From: Nemertoderma westbladi
Lineage: Eukaryota; Xenacoelomorpha; Nemertodermatida; Nemertodermatidae
Direction of reading: 5' to 3'
NCBI GenBank assembly: GCA_032718475.1
Contig: JAUCBJ010006331.1
Span: 1 to 31,967 of the forward strand
DNA length: 31,967 nt
Position 1 is the stretch's first letter, and each line of letters starts with the position of its first letter. Both the position numbers and the translations under genes were made by a program. Positions 1-9,980 of this stretch are shown here, piece after piece. The notes beneath the pieces are model-generated. The model was given only the letters and a program-made list of their open reading frames with translations, ran no database searches and was not told the origin of the DNA.

Positions 1-1437
1 CCCTCACTTACCTCACTTCCCTCACTTCCCTCACTTCCCTCACTTCCCTCACTTCCCTCACTTCCCTCATTTCCCTCACTTCCCTCACTTCCCTCACTTC
101 CCTCACTTCCCTCACTTCCCTCACTTCCCTCACTTCCCTCACTTCCCTCACTCACTCCCTCACTCACTCCCTCACTTCCCTCACTCACTCCCTCACTTCC
201 CTCACTTCCCTCACTTCCCTCACTTCCCTCACTTCCCTCACTTCCCTCACTCCCTCACTTCCCTCACTTCCCTCACTCACTCCCTCACTTCCCTCACTTC
301 CCTCACTTCCCTCACTTCCCTCACTTCCCTCACTTCCCTCATTTCCCTCACTTCCCTCACTTCCCTCACTTCCCTCACTTCCCTCACTTCCCTCACTTCC
401 CTCACTTCCCTCACTTCCCTCACTTCCCTCACTTCCCTCACTTCCCTCACTTCCCTCACTTTCCCTCACTTCCCTCACTTCCCTCACTTCCCTCACTTCC
501 CTCACTTCCCTCACTTCCCTCACTCACTCCCTCACTTCCCTCACTTCCCTCACTCACTCCCTCACTTCCCTCACTCACTCCCTCACTTCCCTCACTTCCC
601 TCACTTCCCTCACTTCCCTCACTTCCCTCACTTCCCTCACTTCCCTCACTTCCCTCACTCCCTCACTTCCCTCACTTCCCTCACTGCCTCACTTCCCTCA
701 CTTCCCTCACTGCCTCACTTCCCTCACTTCCCTCACTTCCCTCACTTCCCTCACTTCCCTCACTTCCCTCACTTCCCTCACTTCCCTCACTTCCCTCACT
801 TCCCTCACTTCCCTCACTTCCCTCACTTCCCTCACTTCCCTCACTTCCCTCACTCACTCCCTCACTTCCCTCACTCACTCCCTCACTTCCCTCACTTCCC
901 TCACTTCCCTCACTGCCTCACTTCCCTCACTTCCCTCACTTCCCTCACTTCCCTCACTTCCCTCACTTCCCTCACTTCCCTCACTTCCCTCACTTCCCTC
1001 ACTTCCCTCACTTCCCTCACTTCCCTCACTTCCCTCACTTCCCTCACTTCCCTCACTTCCCTCACTTCCCTCACTTCCCTCACTTCCCTCACTTCCCTCA
1101 CTTCCCTCACTTCCCTCACTCACTCCCTCACTCACTCCCTCACTTCCCTCACTCACTCCCTCACTTCCCTCACTTCCCTCACTTCCCTCACTTCCCTCAC
1201 TGCCTCACTTCCCTCACTTCCCTCACTGCCTCACTTCCCTCACTTCCCTCACTTCCCTCACTTCCCTCACTTCCCTCACTTCCCTCACTTCCCTCACTTC
1301 CCTCACTTCCCTCACTTCCCTCACTTCCCTCACTTCCCTCACTCACTCCCTCACTCACTCCCTCACTCACTCCCTCACTTCCCTCACTCACTCCCTCACT
1401 TCCCTCACTTCCCTCACTTCCCTCACTTCCCTCACTT
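1..1437. repeat. 9-bp minisatellite (CCCTCACTT)n
   Basis: The unit CCCTCACTT repeats about 150 times, with scattered variants: CCCTCACTCACT, a CACTGCCTC form and a few T substitutions. The left end is cut by the window edge, so the true length is unknown. The right end is sharp at about 1437. The unit length is a multiple of three and stop-free, so reading it as SEG or REV peptide repeats on the minus strand is an artefact. The minus strand carries GGG every 9 bases. Confidence 0.98.
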
Positions 1438-1810
1438 CTGTATACTAGCTTTGACTCTCCCAGCTATAGTGATAGTATGCAACCTTGGGAGTTAATGTGC
1501 GGTCTTACGAGTAAATGTCAAGAGATTAGACTTCATGTTGCCTCCATTGATTCACTCTTCTTAACTTTATAAAATAACTCCACCCTTATTTAAAGTTTTA
1601 AAAATTATGACTTAGTCGACTAATTTTCCAAAATATATTATAAAAACATATAATTTCTTGAATAAATAGACCTAATAGTAATAAATATTGTTGGCAAATA
1701 CATTTATAATACTAATATAATAATTAGGGATAAATAATCCTAATACTAATATAAATGTTATGGATAAATAGTCCTAATACTATTATGAAAGGAACTCAAA
1801 CAAACAAATG
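1438..1810. other. AT-rich spacer
   Basis: Spacer between the 9-bp array and the stop codon of the minus-strand gene. It includes a short imperfect direct repeat (CCTAATACTAATATAA-like, about 1668-1790). I see no gene. It would hold the 3' UTR of the 1811-2779 gene, but no canonical AATAAA is visible on the minus strand. Confidence 0.6.
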
Positions 1811-2779
1811 TCAATAGCGTCGTCCTGCGCGAGCAAATACTGTACGAGAGTTTGATGTTATAGGTCTTCGAAAATAAGTAAAAGCTGGTTGATTTTCTTT
1901 AATTTCATCTTCCTCATTAACCAACTGTTTCTTAATTTCATTCAATTGTTCATTCATTTTCAGTAATTTACTTTTATTTCCCAGAACCTGTCTTAATATC
2001 TCTTCTCTATTTTCCTCATTTTCTTCCATTTGTTTAATAAATTTCCGTATTTGATTTTTGTTTCCTAATATTTGTCTCAATATCTCTTCTTTATTTTCAT
2101 CATTCTCTTCTAAATGTTTAATAATTTTCCGCAATTTATTCTTATTTCCAAGTAATTGTCTCAATATTTCCTTATTATTATCATTTTCATCATCTTCTTC
2201 ACTTTCCTGACCTTCACTTTCTTCGTCCTCTTCATGACCTTCACTTTCTTCATCCTCTTTCTGACCTTCACTTTCGTCATCCTCTTCCCCGCCTTCACTT
2301 TCTTCATCGTCTTCCTGACCTTCGCTTTCTTCATTCTCTTCCTGACCTTCGCTATCTTCACCCTCTTCCTGACCTTCACTTTCTTCGTCATCTTCCTGAC
2401 CTTCACTCACTTCGTTCTCAACCTCACTCTCTTCAACTTCATCCTGACCCTCACTATTTTCATTCTCCATCTCATCGTCCTCTTCTTCTTCATTTTCCTC
2501 ACTCAAATTTTCATCATTTTCTAGGGGTAACTGTTTTTGTATCCTTTTCAAAATATTCATAACTTTATGAAATTTATTTTCTGTTGTCTGTTTTATCTTT
2601 AATATATCACGCTCAACTCTCTTTTTCTTTTCATCTTCACTAAAAATATCTTCGGATTTTTTAAATTTCTTTGGTAATGGATCCATTAGTTTATCCTTTC
2701 TATGTCTTTCCATGTGACGAGATAGATTGTCTTGTCTCATTTCTTTATTACAAACCAAACATTTTTCATAACTAGGCAT
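1811..2779 (-). CDS. C2H2-finger, acidic SEGQ-repeat, coiled-coil protein
   Basis: Uninterrupted 322-residue ORF with an ATG start and TGA stop. Seen: a single C2H2-like finger at the N-terminus (C7, C10, H22, H26); a basic stretch around 27-42; a helical segment around 50-85; a very acidic region (about 88-200) with repeated SEGQ units, one every 9-10 residues; three ~28-residue repeats (about 202-285) around EILRQ-LGNK, likely coiled coil; and a basic C-terminal tail. The DNA repeats in the acidic region have codon-level variation and keep the frame, unlike the neighbouring satellites, which argues for a translated gene. A TATA box lies about 140 bp upstream. I do not recognise the family. 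Single N-terminal fingers on intronless ORFs also occur in virus- or Polinton-derived genes, so a mobile or viral origin is possible but unproven. DNA or RNA binding is only suggested by the finger. Confidence 0.65.
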   Translation of the reverse strand: MPSYEKCLVCNKEMRQDNLSRHMERHRKDKLMDPLPKKFKKSEDIFSEDEKKKRVERDILKIKQTTENKFHKVMNILKRIQKQLPLENDENLSEENEEEEDDEMENENSEGQDEVEESEVENEVSEGQEDDEESEGQEEGEDSEGQEENEESEGQEDDEESEGGEEDDESEGQKEDEESEGHEEDEESEGQESEEDDENDNNKEILRQLLGNKNKLRKIIKHLEENDENKEEILRQILGNKNQIRKFIKQMEENEENREEILRQVLGNKSKLLKMNEQLNEIKKQLVNEEDEIKENQPAFTYFRRPITSNSRTVFARAGRRY

Positions 2780-2918
2780 TATATAGCAATGTCAATTGAT
2801 ATTATGAGTTTTCGATAAATGATTTTACATAATTTTAAATAAATAAAACTTTTATGAAAATAAATAAAACTTTTAAAAATAAAAATTAGAGAATGAATGG
2901 GAATGCGGTGACTGGGGG

Positions 2919-2926
2919 CTTTTATA
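2919..2926 (-). promoter_or_regulatory. TATA box of the 322-residue gene
   Basis: TATAAAAG on the minus strand, about 140 bp upstream of the ATG at 2779. It predicts a start site near 2890 and a 5' UTR of about 110 nt. It is the only strong TATA match close to this gene. Confidence 0.5.
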
Positions 2927-3051
2927 GAGGGAGGTTAGAATGGAGTTGTGAAAGAAGAATAATCTATTGCAAGAGCAGATGTTTATTATAATTTCTTGGA
3001 CGAATTGATGTAATAACGAAGCTGTGGGTATGAATAATTTAAGCTCTATCG

Positions 3052-3081
3052 CAGGCCCCATTCACGCAGGCCCCATTCACG
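3052..3081. repeat. Short tandem duplication GCAGGCCCCATTCAC
   Basis: The 15-bp string GCAGGCCCCATTCAC occurs twice back to back. It lies in non-coding DNA upstream of the minus-strand gene. Confidence 0.85.
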
Positions 3082-3241
3082 CATTGATGTTTGGGTTAGT
3101 CATGCTATGGTTAATAAGAGCCCGAGCAGCCGCAGATTATTGAGGGATGACTCAGGGCCAAACTGGGCCGCACAGTGCCTATTGTATTGTATATTTCGTT
3201 TGTTATAGTACAATTTATTCATCTCGCGTCCCTATCTGATT

Positions 3242-3322
3242 GATTTGTATCAAATTAAATTGCCTTTGGCAACATTATTTGATACAAATCGATTGATTAA
3301 ACAATTAATTAATTGTTTAATC
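3242..3322. repeat. Cluster of palindromes
   Basis: First, a hairpin with 14-bp arms GATTTGTATCAAAT (3242-3255) and ATTTGATACAAATC (3277-3290), with a small inner stem TTGCC/GGCAA. Second, a perfect 28-bp palindrome at 3295-3322 with half-site GATTAAACAATTAA. AATTAATT-type sequence continues to about 3353. No gene is present in 2930-3417. Confidence 0.85.
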
Positions 3323-3417
3323 GACCAATTAATTAATTGATTAATTAATTAATGACCTACTTAACACCCAAGGTGTGAAGTAGGACTAAACTGTCGCCGA
3401 AGTAGGGTAAACCATTA

Positions 3418-5593
3418 CTACTATTATTGGGGACCGAATCAGCTGATCTCGCAACTGTTTATTATTGGAGAGCGAATCAGCTGATCTCGCCACTGTTTAT
3501 TATTGGGGAGCGAATCAGCTGATCTCGCAACTGTTTATTATTGGGGATCCAATCAGCTGATCTCGCAACTGTTTATTATTGGAGAGCGAATCAGCTGATC
3601 TCGCAACTGTTTATTATTAGGGAGCGAATCAGCTGATCTCACAACTGTTTATTATTGGGGAGCGAATCAGCTGATCTCGCAACTGTTTATTATTGGGGAG
3701 CGAATCAGCTGATCTCGCAACTGTTTATTATTGGGGAGCGAATCAGCTGATCTCGCAACTGTTTATTATTGGAGAGCGAATCAGCTGATCTTGCAACTGT
3801 TTATTATTGGGGAGCGAATCAGCTGTTCTCGCAACTCTTTATTATTGGAGAGCGAATCAGCCTATCTCGCAACTGTTTATTATTGGGGAGTGAATCAGCT
3901 GATCTCGCAACTGTTTATTATTGGGGAGCGAATCAGCTGATCTCGCAACTGTTTATTAGTGGAGAGCGAATCAGCTGATCTCGCAACTGTTTATTATTGG
4001 GGAGCGAATCAGCTGATCTCGCAACTGTTTATTATTGGGGAGCGAATCAGCTGATCTCGCAACTGTTTATTAGTGGAGAGCGAATCAGCTGATCTCGCAA
4101 CTGTTTATTATTGGGGAGCGAATCAGCTGATCTCGCAACTGTTTATTATTGGGGAGCGAATCAGCTGATCTCGCAACTGTTTATTATTGGGGAGCGAATC
4201 AGCTGATCTCGCAACTGTTTATTATTGGGGAGCGAATCAGCTGATCTCGCAACTGTTTATTATTGGGGAGCGAATCAGCTGATCTCGCAACTGTTTATTA
4301 TTGGGGAACGAATCAGCTGATCTTGCAACTCTTTATTATTGGAGAGCGAATCAACCTATCTCGCAACTGTTTATTATTGGGAAGCGAATCAGCTGATCTC
4401 GCAACTGTTTATTATTGGGGAGCGAATCAGCTGATCTCGTAACTGTTTATTAGTGGAGAGCGAATCAGCTGATCTCGCAACTGTTTATTATTGGGGAGCG
4501 AATCAGCTGATCTCGCAACTGTTTATTATTGGGGAGCGAATCAGCTGATCTCGCAACTGTTTACTTTTTTTGGTGGAGAGCAAATCAGCTGATCTCGCAA
4601 CTGTTTATTATTGGGGAGCGAATCAGCTGATCTCGCAACTGTTTATTATTGGGGAGCGAATCAGCTGATCTCGCAACTGTTTATTATTGGGGAGCGAATC
4701 AGCTGATCTCGCAACTGTTTATTATTGGGGAGCGAATCAGCTGATCTCGCAACTGTTTATTAGTGGAGAGCGAATCAGCTGATCTCGCAACTGTTTATTA
4801 TTGGGGAGCGAATCAGCTGATCTCGCAACTGTTTATTATTGGGGAGCGAATCAGCTGATCTCGCAACTGTTTATTATTGGGGAGCGAATCAGCTGATCTC
4901 GCAACTGTTTATTATTGGGGAGCGAATCAGCTGATCTCGCAACTCTTTATTATTGGAGAGCGAATCAGCCTATCTCGCAACTGTTTATTATTGGGGAGCG
5001 AATCAGCTGATCTCGCAACTGTTTATTATTGGGGAGCGAATCAGCTGATCTCGTAACAGTTTATTAGTGGAGAGCGAATCAGCTGATCTCGCAACTGTTT
5101 ATTATTGGGGAGCGAATCAGCTGATCTCGCAACTGTTTATTATTGGGGAGCGAATCAGCTGATCTCGCAACTGTTTATTATTGGGGAGCGAATCAGCTGA
5201 TCTTGCAACTGTTTACTATTGGGGAGCGAATCAGCTGATCTCGCAACTCTTTATTATTGGAGAGCGAATCAGCTGATCTTGCAACTGTTTACTATTGGGG
5301 AGCGAATCAGCTGATCTCGCAACTCTTTATTATTGGAGAGCGAATCAGCTGATCTCGCAACTGTTTACTATTGGAGAGCGAATCAGCCTATCTCGCAACT
5401 GTTTATTATTGGGGAGCGAATCAGCTGATCTCGCAACTGTTTATTATTGGAGAGCGAATCAGCCTATCTCGCAACTGTTTATTATTGGGGAGCGAATCAG
5501 CTGATCTCGCAACTGTTTATTATTGGAGAGCGAATCAGCTGATCTCGGAACTGTTTATTATTGGGTATCCAATCATCTGATCTCCCAACTGTA
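3418..5593. repeat. 38-bp satellite, about 57 copies
   Basis: Each 38-bp unit contains GGGGAGCGAATCAGCTGATC followed by TCGCAACTGTTTATTATT. Variants are CCTATC for GCTGATC, TAGTGGAGAG for TATTGGGGAG, TTGCAACT, and one T-rich disruption near 4564-4573. Every standard unit carries the palindrome TCAGCTGA (E-box core CAGCTG). The array ends within 30 bp of the proposed first exon at 5621. ORFs across it are repeat artefacts. Confidence 0.98.
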
Positions 5594-5620
5594 ACGTGGA
5601 CTACAAACTTACTCACCAAT

Positions 5621-5687
5621 ATGGAATTATTAGCGGCAATTAACACTGGCGACTTTTTATTTATATGTTTCCTTATCCTACAGAAAT
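5621..5687 (+). CDS. Proposed exon 1 (signal peptide), Cys-rich membrane adaptor
   Basis: The ATG at 5621 has a good context (A at -3, G at +4) and opens 22 codons plus one base. They encode a short N-region and a hydrophobic core FLFICFLIL, as in a signal peptide. The exon ends at a strong donor, T|GTAAGT (5687/5688), in phase 1. That is exactly the phase required by the acceptor at 11046/11047, and the joined codon (T+TT) is Phe. With this exon the five-exon CDS is 726 nt, divisible by three, giving 241 residues. The exon is short, and the n-region is not positively charged as usual, so this is a model, not a certainty. Alternatively the true first exon lies elsewhere. Confidence 0.5.
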
Positions 5688-6370
5688 GTAAGTCATTAGG
5701 GGGGGGGGGGTCAAAATTTGAGCCTTTTCTGTTTTACGGGAAAATTCTTATATTCAGAATTTCCCCCGTGATTTTAATGGTTAAATATTGCTATAATCGC
5801 TGAGTGTCACGGGATTGGGAGTGTGACGAGATCGTAGATCCCGACCGGGTTAGATTTAGTACGCGTCACCGTTCTGCTGGGGCTGTTGAACTATAGTCGT
5901 TTTGGCCGAAGGCCGCCGGGGAAAATAAGAGAGTAATGTTAATGTTCCGAATGATAATAGCACAGAATCAGTACGTAATTGATATCACGATACAGAATGA
6001 CAGCAGTAAATCAGTAATAGATATTGATCGGTGATGTTGGTGACAGTCGAAAACTATGACCGGTCTGCAACTCTGTGATTAATGAACTGACCGGTAAATC
6101 AGTAATACAGAATAGTTATATGATTGATACACACAGATATTGGTTTCACCTCTTACTCTACTTGGCCTTCTGTACCCAGTGGATGCTTTCCTATCTCTGT
6201 TCACGTGCTCCCTTGCCTGATATTGGCTTATATACTAAGTGTCACTTTGGCACTCCCTGTGAGTGTTTCCCCCCGCCGCTAGCCTCTACTAGCTGTGTTC
6301 TCCCTCCGAGGTGGTTTGACCTCTCACCTCTCTCTGTGGCTTTAGGGCTTGTGTCCCCCCCCCCCCCCCA

Positions 6371-6418
6371 AGTTGGTTATGATACGAGATTATTATTGGT
6401 AATCTCGTATCCCCAACT
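6371..6418. repeat. Inverted repeat / hairpin
   Basis: Arms GATACGAGATTA (6381-6392) and TAATCTCGTATC (6400-6411) are perfect 12-bp complements with a 7-base loop. Outer AGTTGG/CCAACT arms extend the pairing imperfectly. It follows a C15 run (6355-6369). Confidence 0.85.
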
Positions 6419-6484
6419 ATATTGGTAAAATGCCACTGGTCCCATTTTCGGGTGGATAATGTAATGGAATTGAATCTGCTTACA

Positions 6485-6650
6485 GGGAGAGCCATAGTTC
6501 GAAAGTCACGGTATTGGGAGAGCCATAGTTCGAAAGTCACGGTATTGGGAGAGCCATAGTTCGAAAGTCACGGTATTGGGAGAGCCATAGTACGAAAGTC
6601 ACGGTATTGGGAGAGCCATAGTACGAAAGTCACGGTATTGGGAGAGCCAT
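6485..6650. repeat. 31-bp tandem repeat, about 5 copies
   Basis: The unit contains GGGAGAGCCATAGTTCGAAA then GTCACGGTATT. The third and later units change TTCG to TACG. A related string, GTCACGGGATTGGGAG, occurs singly near 5806-5822. Confidence 0.95.
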
Positions 6651-6785
6651 ATCTTTAAAACTAAGAAATATATTGAAAACCATTAGAAATTTTGAATTCG
6701 CCATCAAACTTTGACCTAAACTCAATTAAAAAAACTTTGCATTAAAAAAAAATAGATTTACGCAGTTACACACATTTCTCCTAAG

Positions 6786-9700
6786 CCATTGCAGCAATAT
6801 GTCCACTAACTATTGCTACAATCTGCCCAATAACCTTTGATACAATAATCTGTACTTTAACCATTGCTACAATTACAATAATCTCCCCATTAATCATCAC
6901 TACAATAATCTTCCCATTAACCATTGCTACAATAATTTGTCCATTAACCATTGCTACAATCTGCCCATAACCATCGCTACAATAATCCGCTCAATAACCA
7001 ACGCTACAATAATCTGCCCATCAACCATCGCTACAATAATCTGCCCATTAACCTTCGCTACAATAATCTACCCATTAACCATTGCTACAATAATCTACCC
7101 AATAAACATTGCTACAATAATTTGTCCATTAACCATTGCTACAATCTGCCCATAACCATCGCAACAATAATCTCCCCATTAACCATTGCCTAATAATCTC
7201 CCCATTAATCATCACTACAATAATCTGCCCATTAACCTTCGCTACAATAATCTGCTCATTAACCAACGCTACAATGATCTGCCCATCAACCATCGCTACA
7301 ATAATCTGCCCATTAACCATTGCTACAATAATCTGCCCATTAACCATTGCTACAATAATCTACCCAATAAACATTGCTACAATAATTTGTCCATTAACCA
7401 TTGCTACAATCTGCCCATTAACCATCGCTACAATAATCTCCCCATTAACCATTGCTACATTAATCTACCCAATAAACATTGCTACAATAATTTGTCCATT
7501 AACCATTGCTACAATCTGTCCATTAACCATTGCTACAATCTGTCCATCAACCATCGCTACAATAATCTCCCCATTAACCATTGCCAAATAATCTCCCCAT
7601 TAATCATCACTACAATAATCTGCCCATCAACCATCGCTACAATAATCTGCCCATTAACCATTAGTACAATAATCTACCCAATAAACATTGCTACAATAAT
7701 TTGTCCATTAACCATTGCTACAATCTGCCCATTAACCATTGCTACAATAATCTACCCAATAAACATTGCTACAATAATTTGTCCATTAACCAATGCTACA
7801 ATCTGCCCATAACCATCGCTACAATAATCTGTCCATCAACCATCGCTACAATAATCTCCCCATTAACTATTGCCAAATAATCTCCCCATTAATCATCACT
7901 ACAATAATCTGCCCATCAACCATCGCTACAATAATCTGCCCATTAACCATTAGTACAATAATCTACCCAATAAACATTGCTACAATAATTTGTCCATTAA
8001 CCATTGCTACAATCTGCCCATTAACCATTGCTACAATAATCTACCCAATAAACATTGCTACAATAATTTGTCCATTAACCATTGCTACAATCTGCCCATA
8101 ACCATCGCTACAATAATCTGTTCATCAACCATCGCTACAATAATCTGCCCATTAACCATTGGTACAATAATCTACCCAATAAACATTGCTACAATAATTT
8201 GTCCATTAACCATTGCTACAATCTGCCCATTAACCATTGCTACAATAATCTACCCAATAAACATTGCTACAATAATTTGTCCATTAACCATTGCTACAAT
8301 CTGCCCATAACCATCGCTACAATAATCTGTCCATCAACCATCGCTACAATAATCTGCCCATTAACCATTGGTACAATAATCTACCCAATAAACATTGCTA
8401 CAATAATTTGTCCATTAACCATTGCTACAATCTGCCCATAACCATCGCTACAATAATCTGTCCATCAACCATCGCTACAATAATCTGCCCATTAACCATT
8501 GGTACAATAATCTACCCAATAAACATTGCTACAATAATTTGTCCATTAACCATTGCTACAATCTGCCCATAACCGTCGCTACAATAATCTGCCCATCAAC
8601 CATCGCTACAATAATCTGCCCATTAACCATTGCTACAATAATCTGCCCATTAACCATTGCTACAATAATCTGCCCATTAACCATCGCTACAATAATCTCC
8701 CCATTAACCATTGCCAAATAATCTCCCCATTAATCATCACTACAATAATCTGCCCATTAACCTTCGCTACAATAATCTGCCCATTAACCATTGCTACAAT
8801 AATCTGCCCATTAACCATCGCTACAATAATCTGCCCATTAACCATTGCTACAATAATCTACCCAATAAACATTGCTACAATAATTTGTCCATTAACCATT
8901 GCTACAATCTGCCCATAACCATCGCTACAATAATCTGTCCATCAACCATCACTACAATAATCTGCCCATTAACCATTGCCTAATAATCTGCCCATTAACC
9001 ATTGCTACAATAATCTGCCCATTAACCATTGCTACAATAATCTACCCAATAAACATTGCTACAATAATTTGTCCATTAACCATTGCTACAATCTGCCCAT
9101 AACCGTCGCTACAATAATCTGGCCATCAACCATCGCTACAATAATCTGCCCATTAACCATTGCTACAATAATCTGCCCATTAACCATTGCTACAATAATC
9201 TGCCCATTAACCATTGCTACAATAATCTGCCCATTAACCATTGCTACAATAATCTGCCCATTAACCATTGCTACAATAATCTACCCAATAAACATTGCTA
9301 CAATAATTTGTCCATTAACCATTGCTACAATCTGCCCATAACCGTCGCTACAATAATCTGGCCATCAACCATCGCTACAATAATCTGCCCATTAACCATT
9401 GCTACAATAATCTGCCCATTAACCATTGCTACAATAATCTGCCCATTAACCATTGCTACAATAATCTGCCCATTAACCATTGCTACAATAATCTACCCAA
9501 TAAACATTGCTACAATAATTTGTCCATTAACCATTGCTACAATCTGCCCATAACCATCGCTACAATAATCTGTCCATCAACCATCACTACAATAATCTGC
9601 CCATTAACCATTGCCTAATAATCTGCCCATTAACCATTGCTACAATAATCTGCCCATTAACCATTGCTACAATAATCTACCCAATAAACATTGCTACAAT

Positions 9701-9980
9701 AATTTGTCCATTAACCATTGCTACAATCTGCCCATAACCGTCGCTACAATAATCTGGCCATCAACCATCGCTACAATAATCTGCCCATTAACCATTGCTA
9801 CAATAATCTGCCCATTAACCATTGCTACAATAATCTGCCCATTAACCATTGCTACAATAATCTGCCCATTCCCCATTGCTGTAATCTGCCCATAAAACGC
9901 TTCAACAATTTGCCAATTTGCTACCACTATCTGTTCAATAACCATCGCTTGCTATAATCTGACCATCAACCACTAACCCA
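6786..9980. repeat. 27-bp satellite, about 115 copies, with higher-order repeats
   Basis: The unit contains ATAATCTGCCCATTAACC then ATTGCTACA. Variants (CTACCCAATAAACATT, TTTGTCC, CCATAACC with 4 bp missing, TTGCCTAATAAT) recur in blocks. An identical 131-bp block starts at about 8291, 8422 and 8553, and other blocks of about 184 to 239 bp recur between 8899 and 9718. Because 27 is a multiple of three and the unit lacks stops, long shadow ORFs occur on both strands. I see no sign that they are genes. Confidence 0.98.

Noticed and set aside
185-1391. SEG/REV peptide-repeat ORFs on the minus strand
   Set aside because: Reading frames through the 9-bp minisatellite with no gene structure.
6937-9957. 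Many 60-208-residue ORFs encoding INHCYNNLP or ATIICPLT repeats
   Set aside because: They come from a 27-bp stop-free satellite whose length is a multiple of three, open in several frames and on both strands; no gene signals.
3418-9980. CRISPR array
   Set aside because: Units are contiguous, without unique spacers, in an animal genome with spliced genes.
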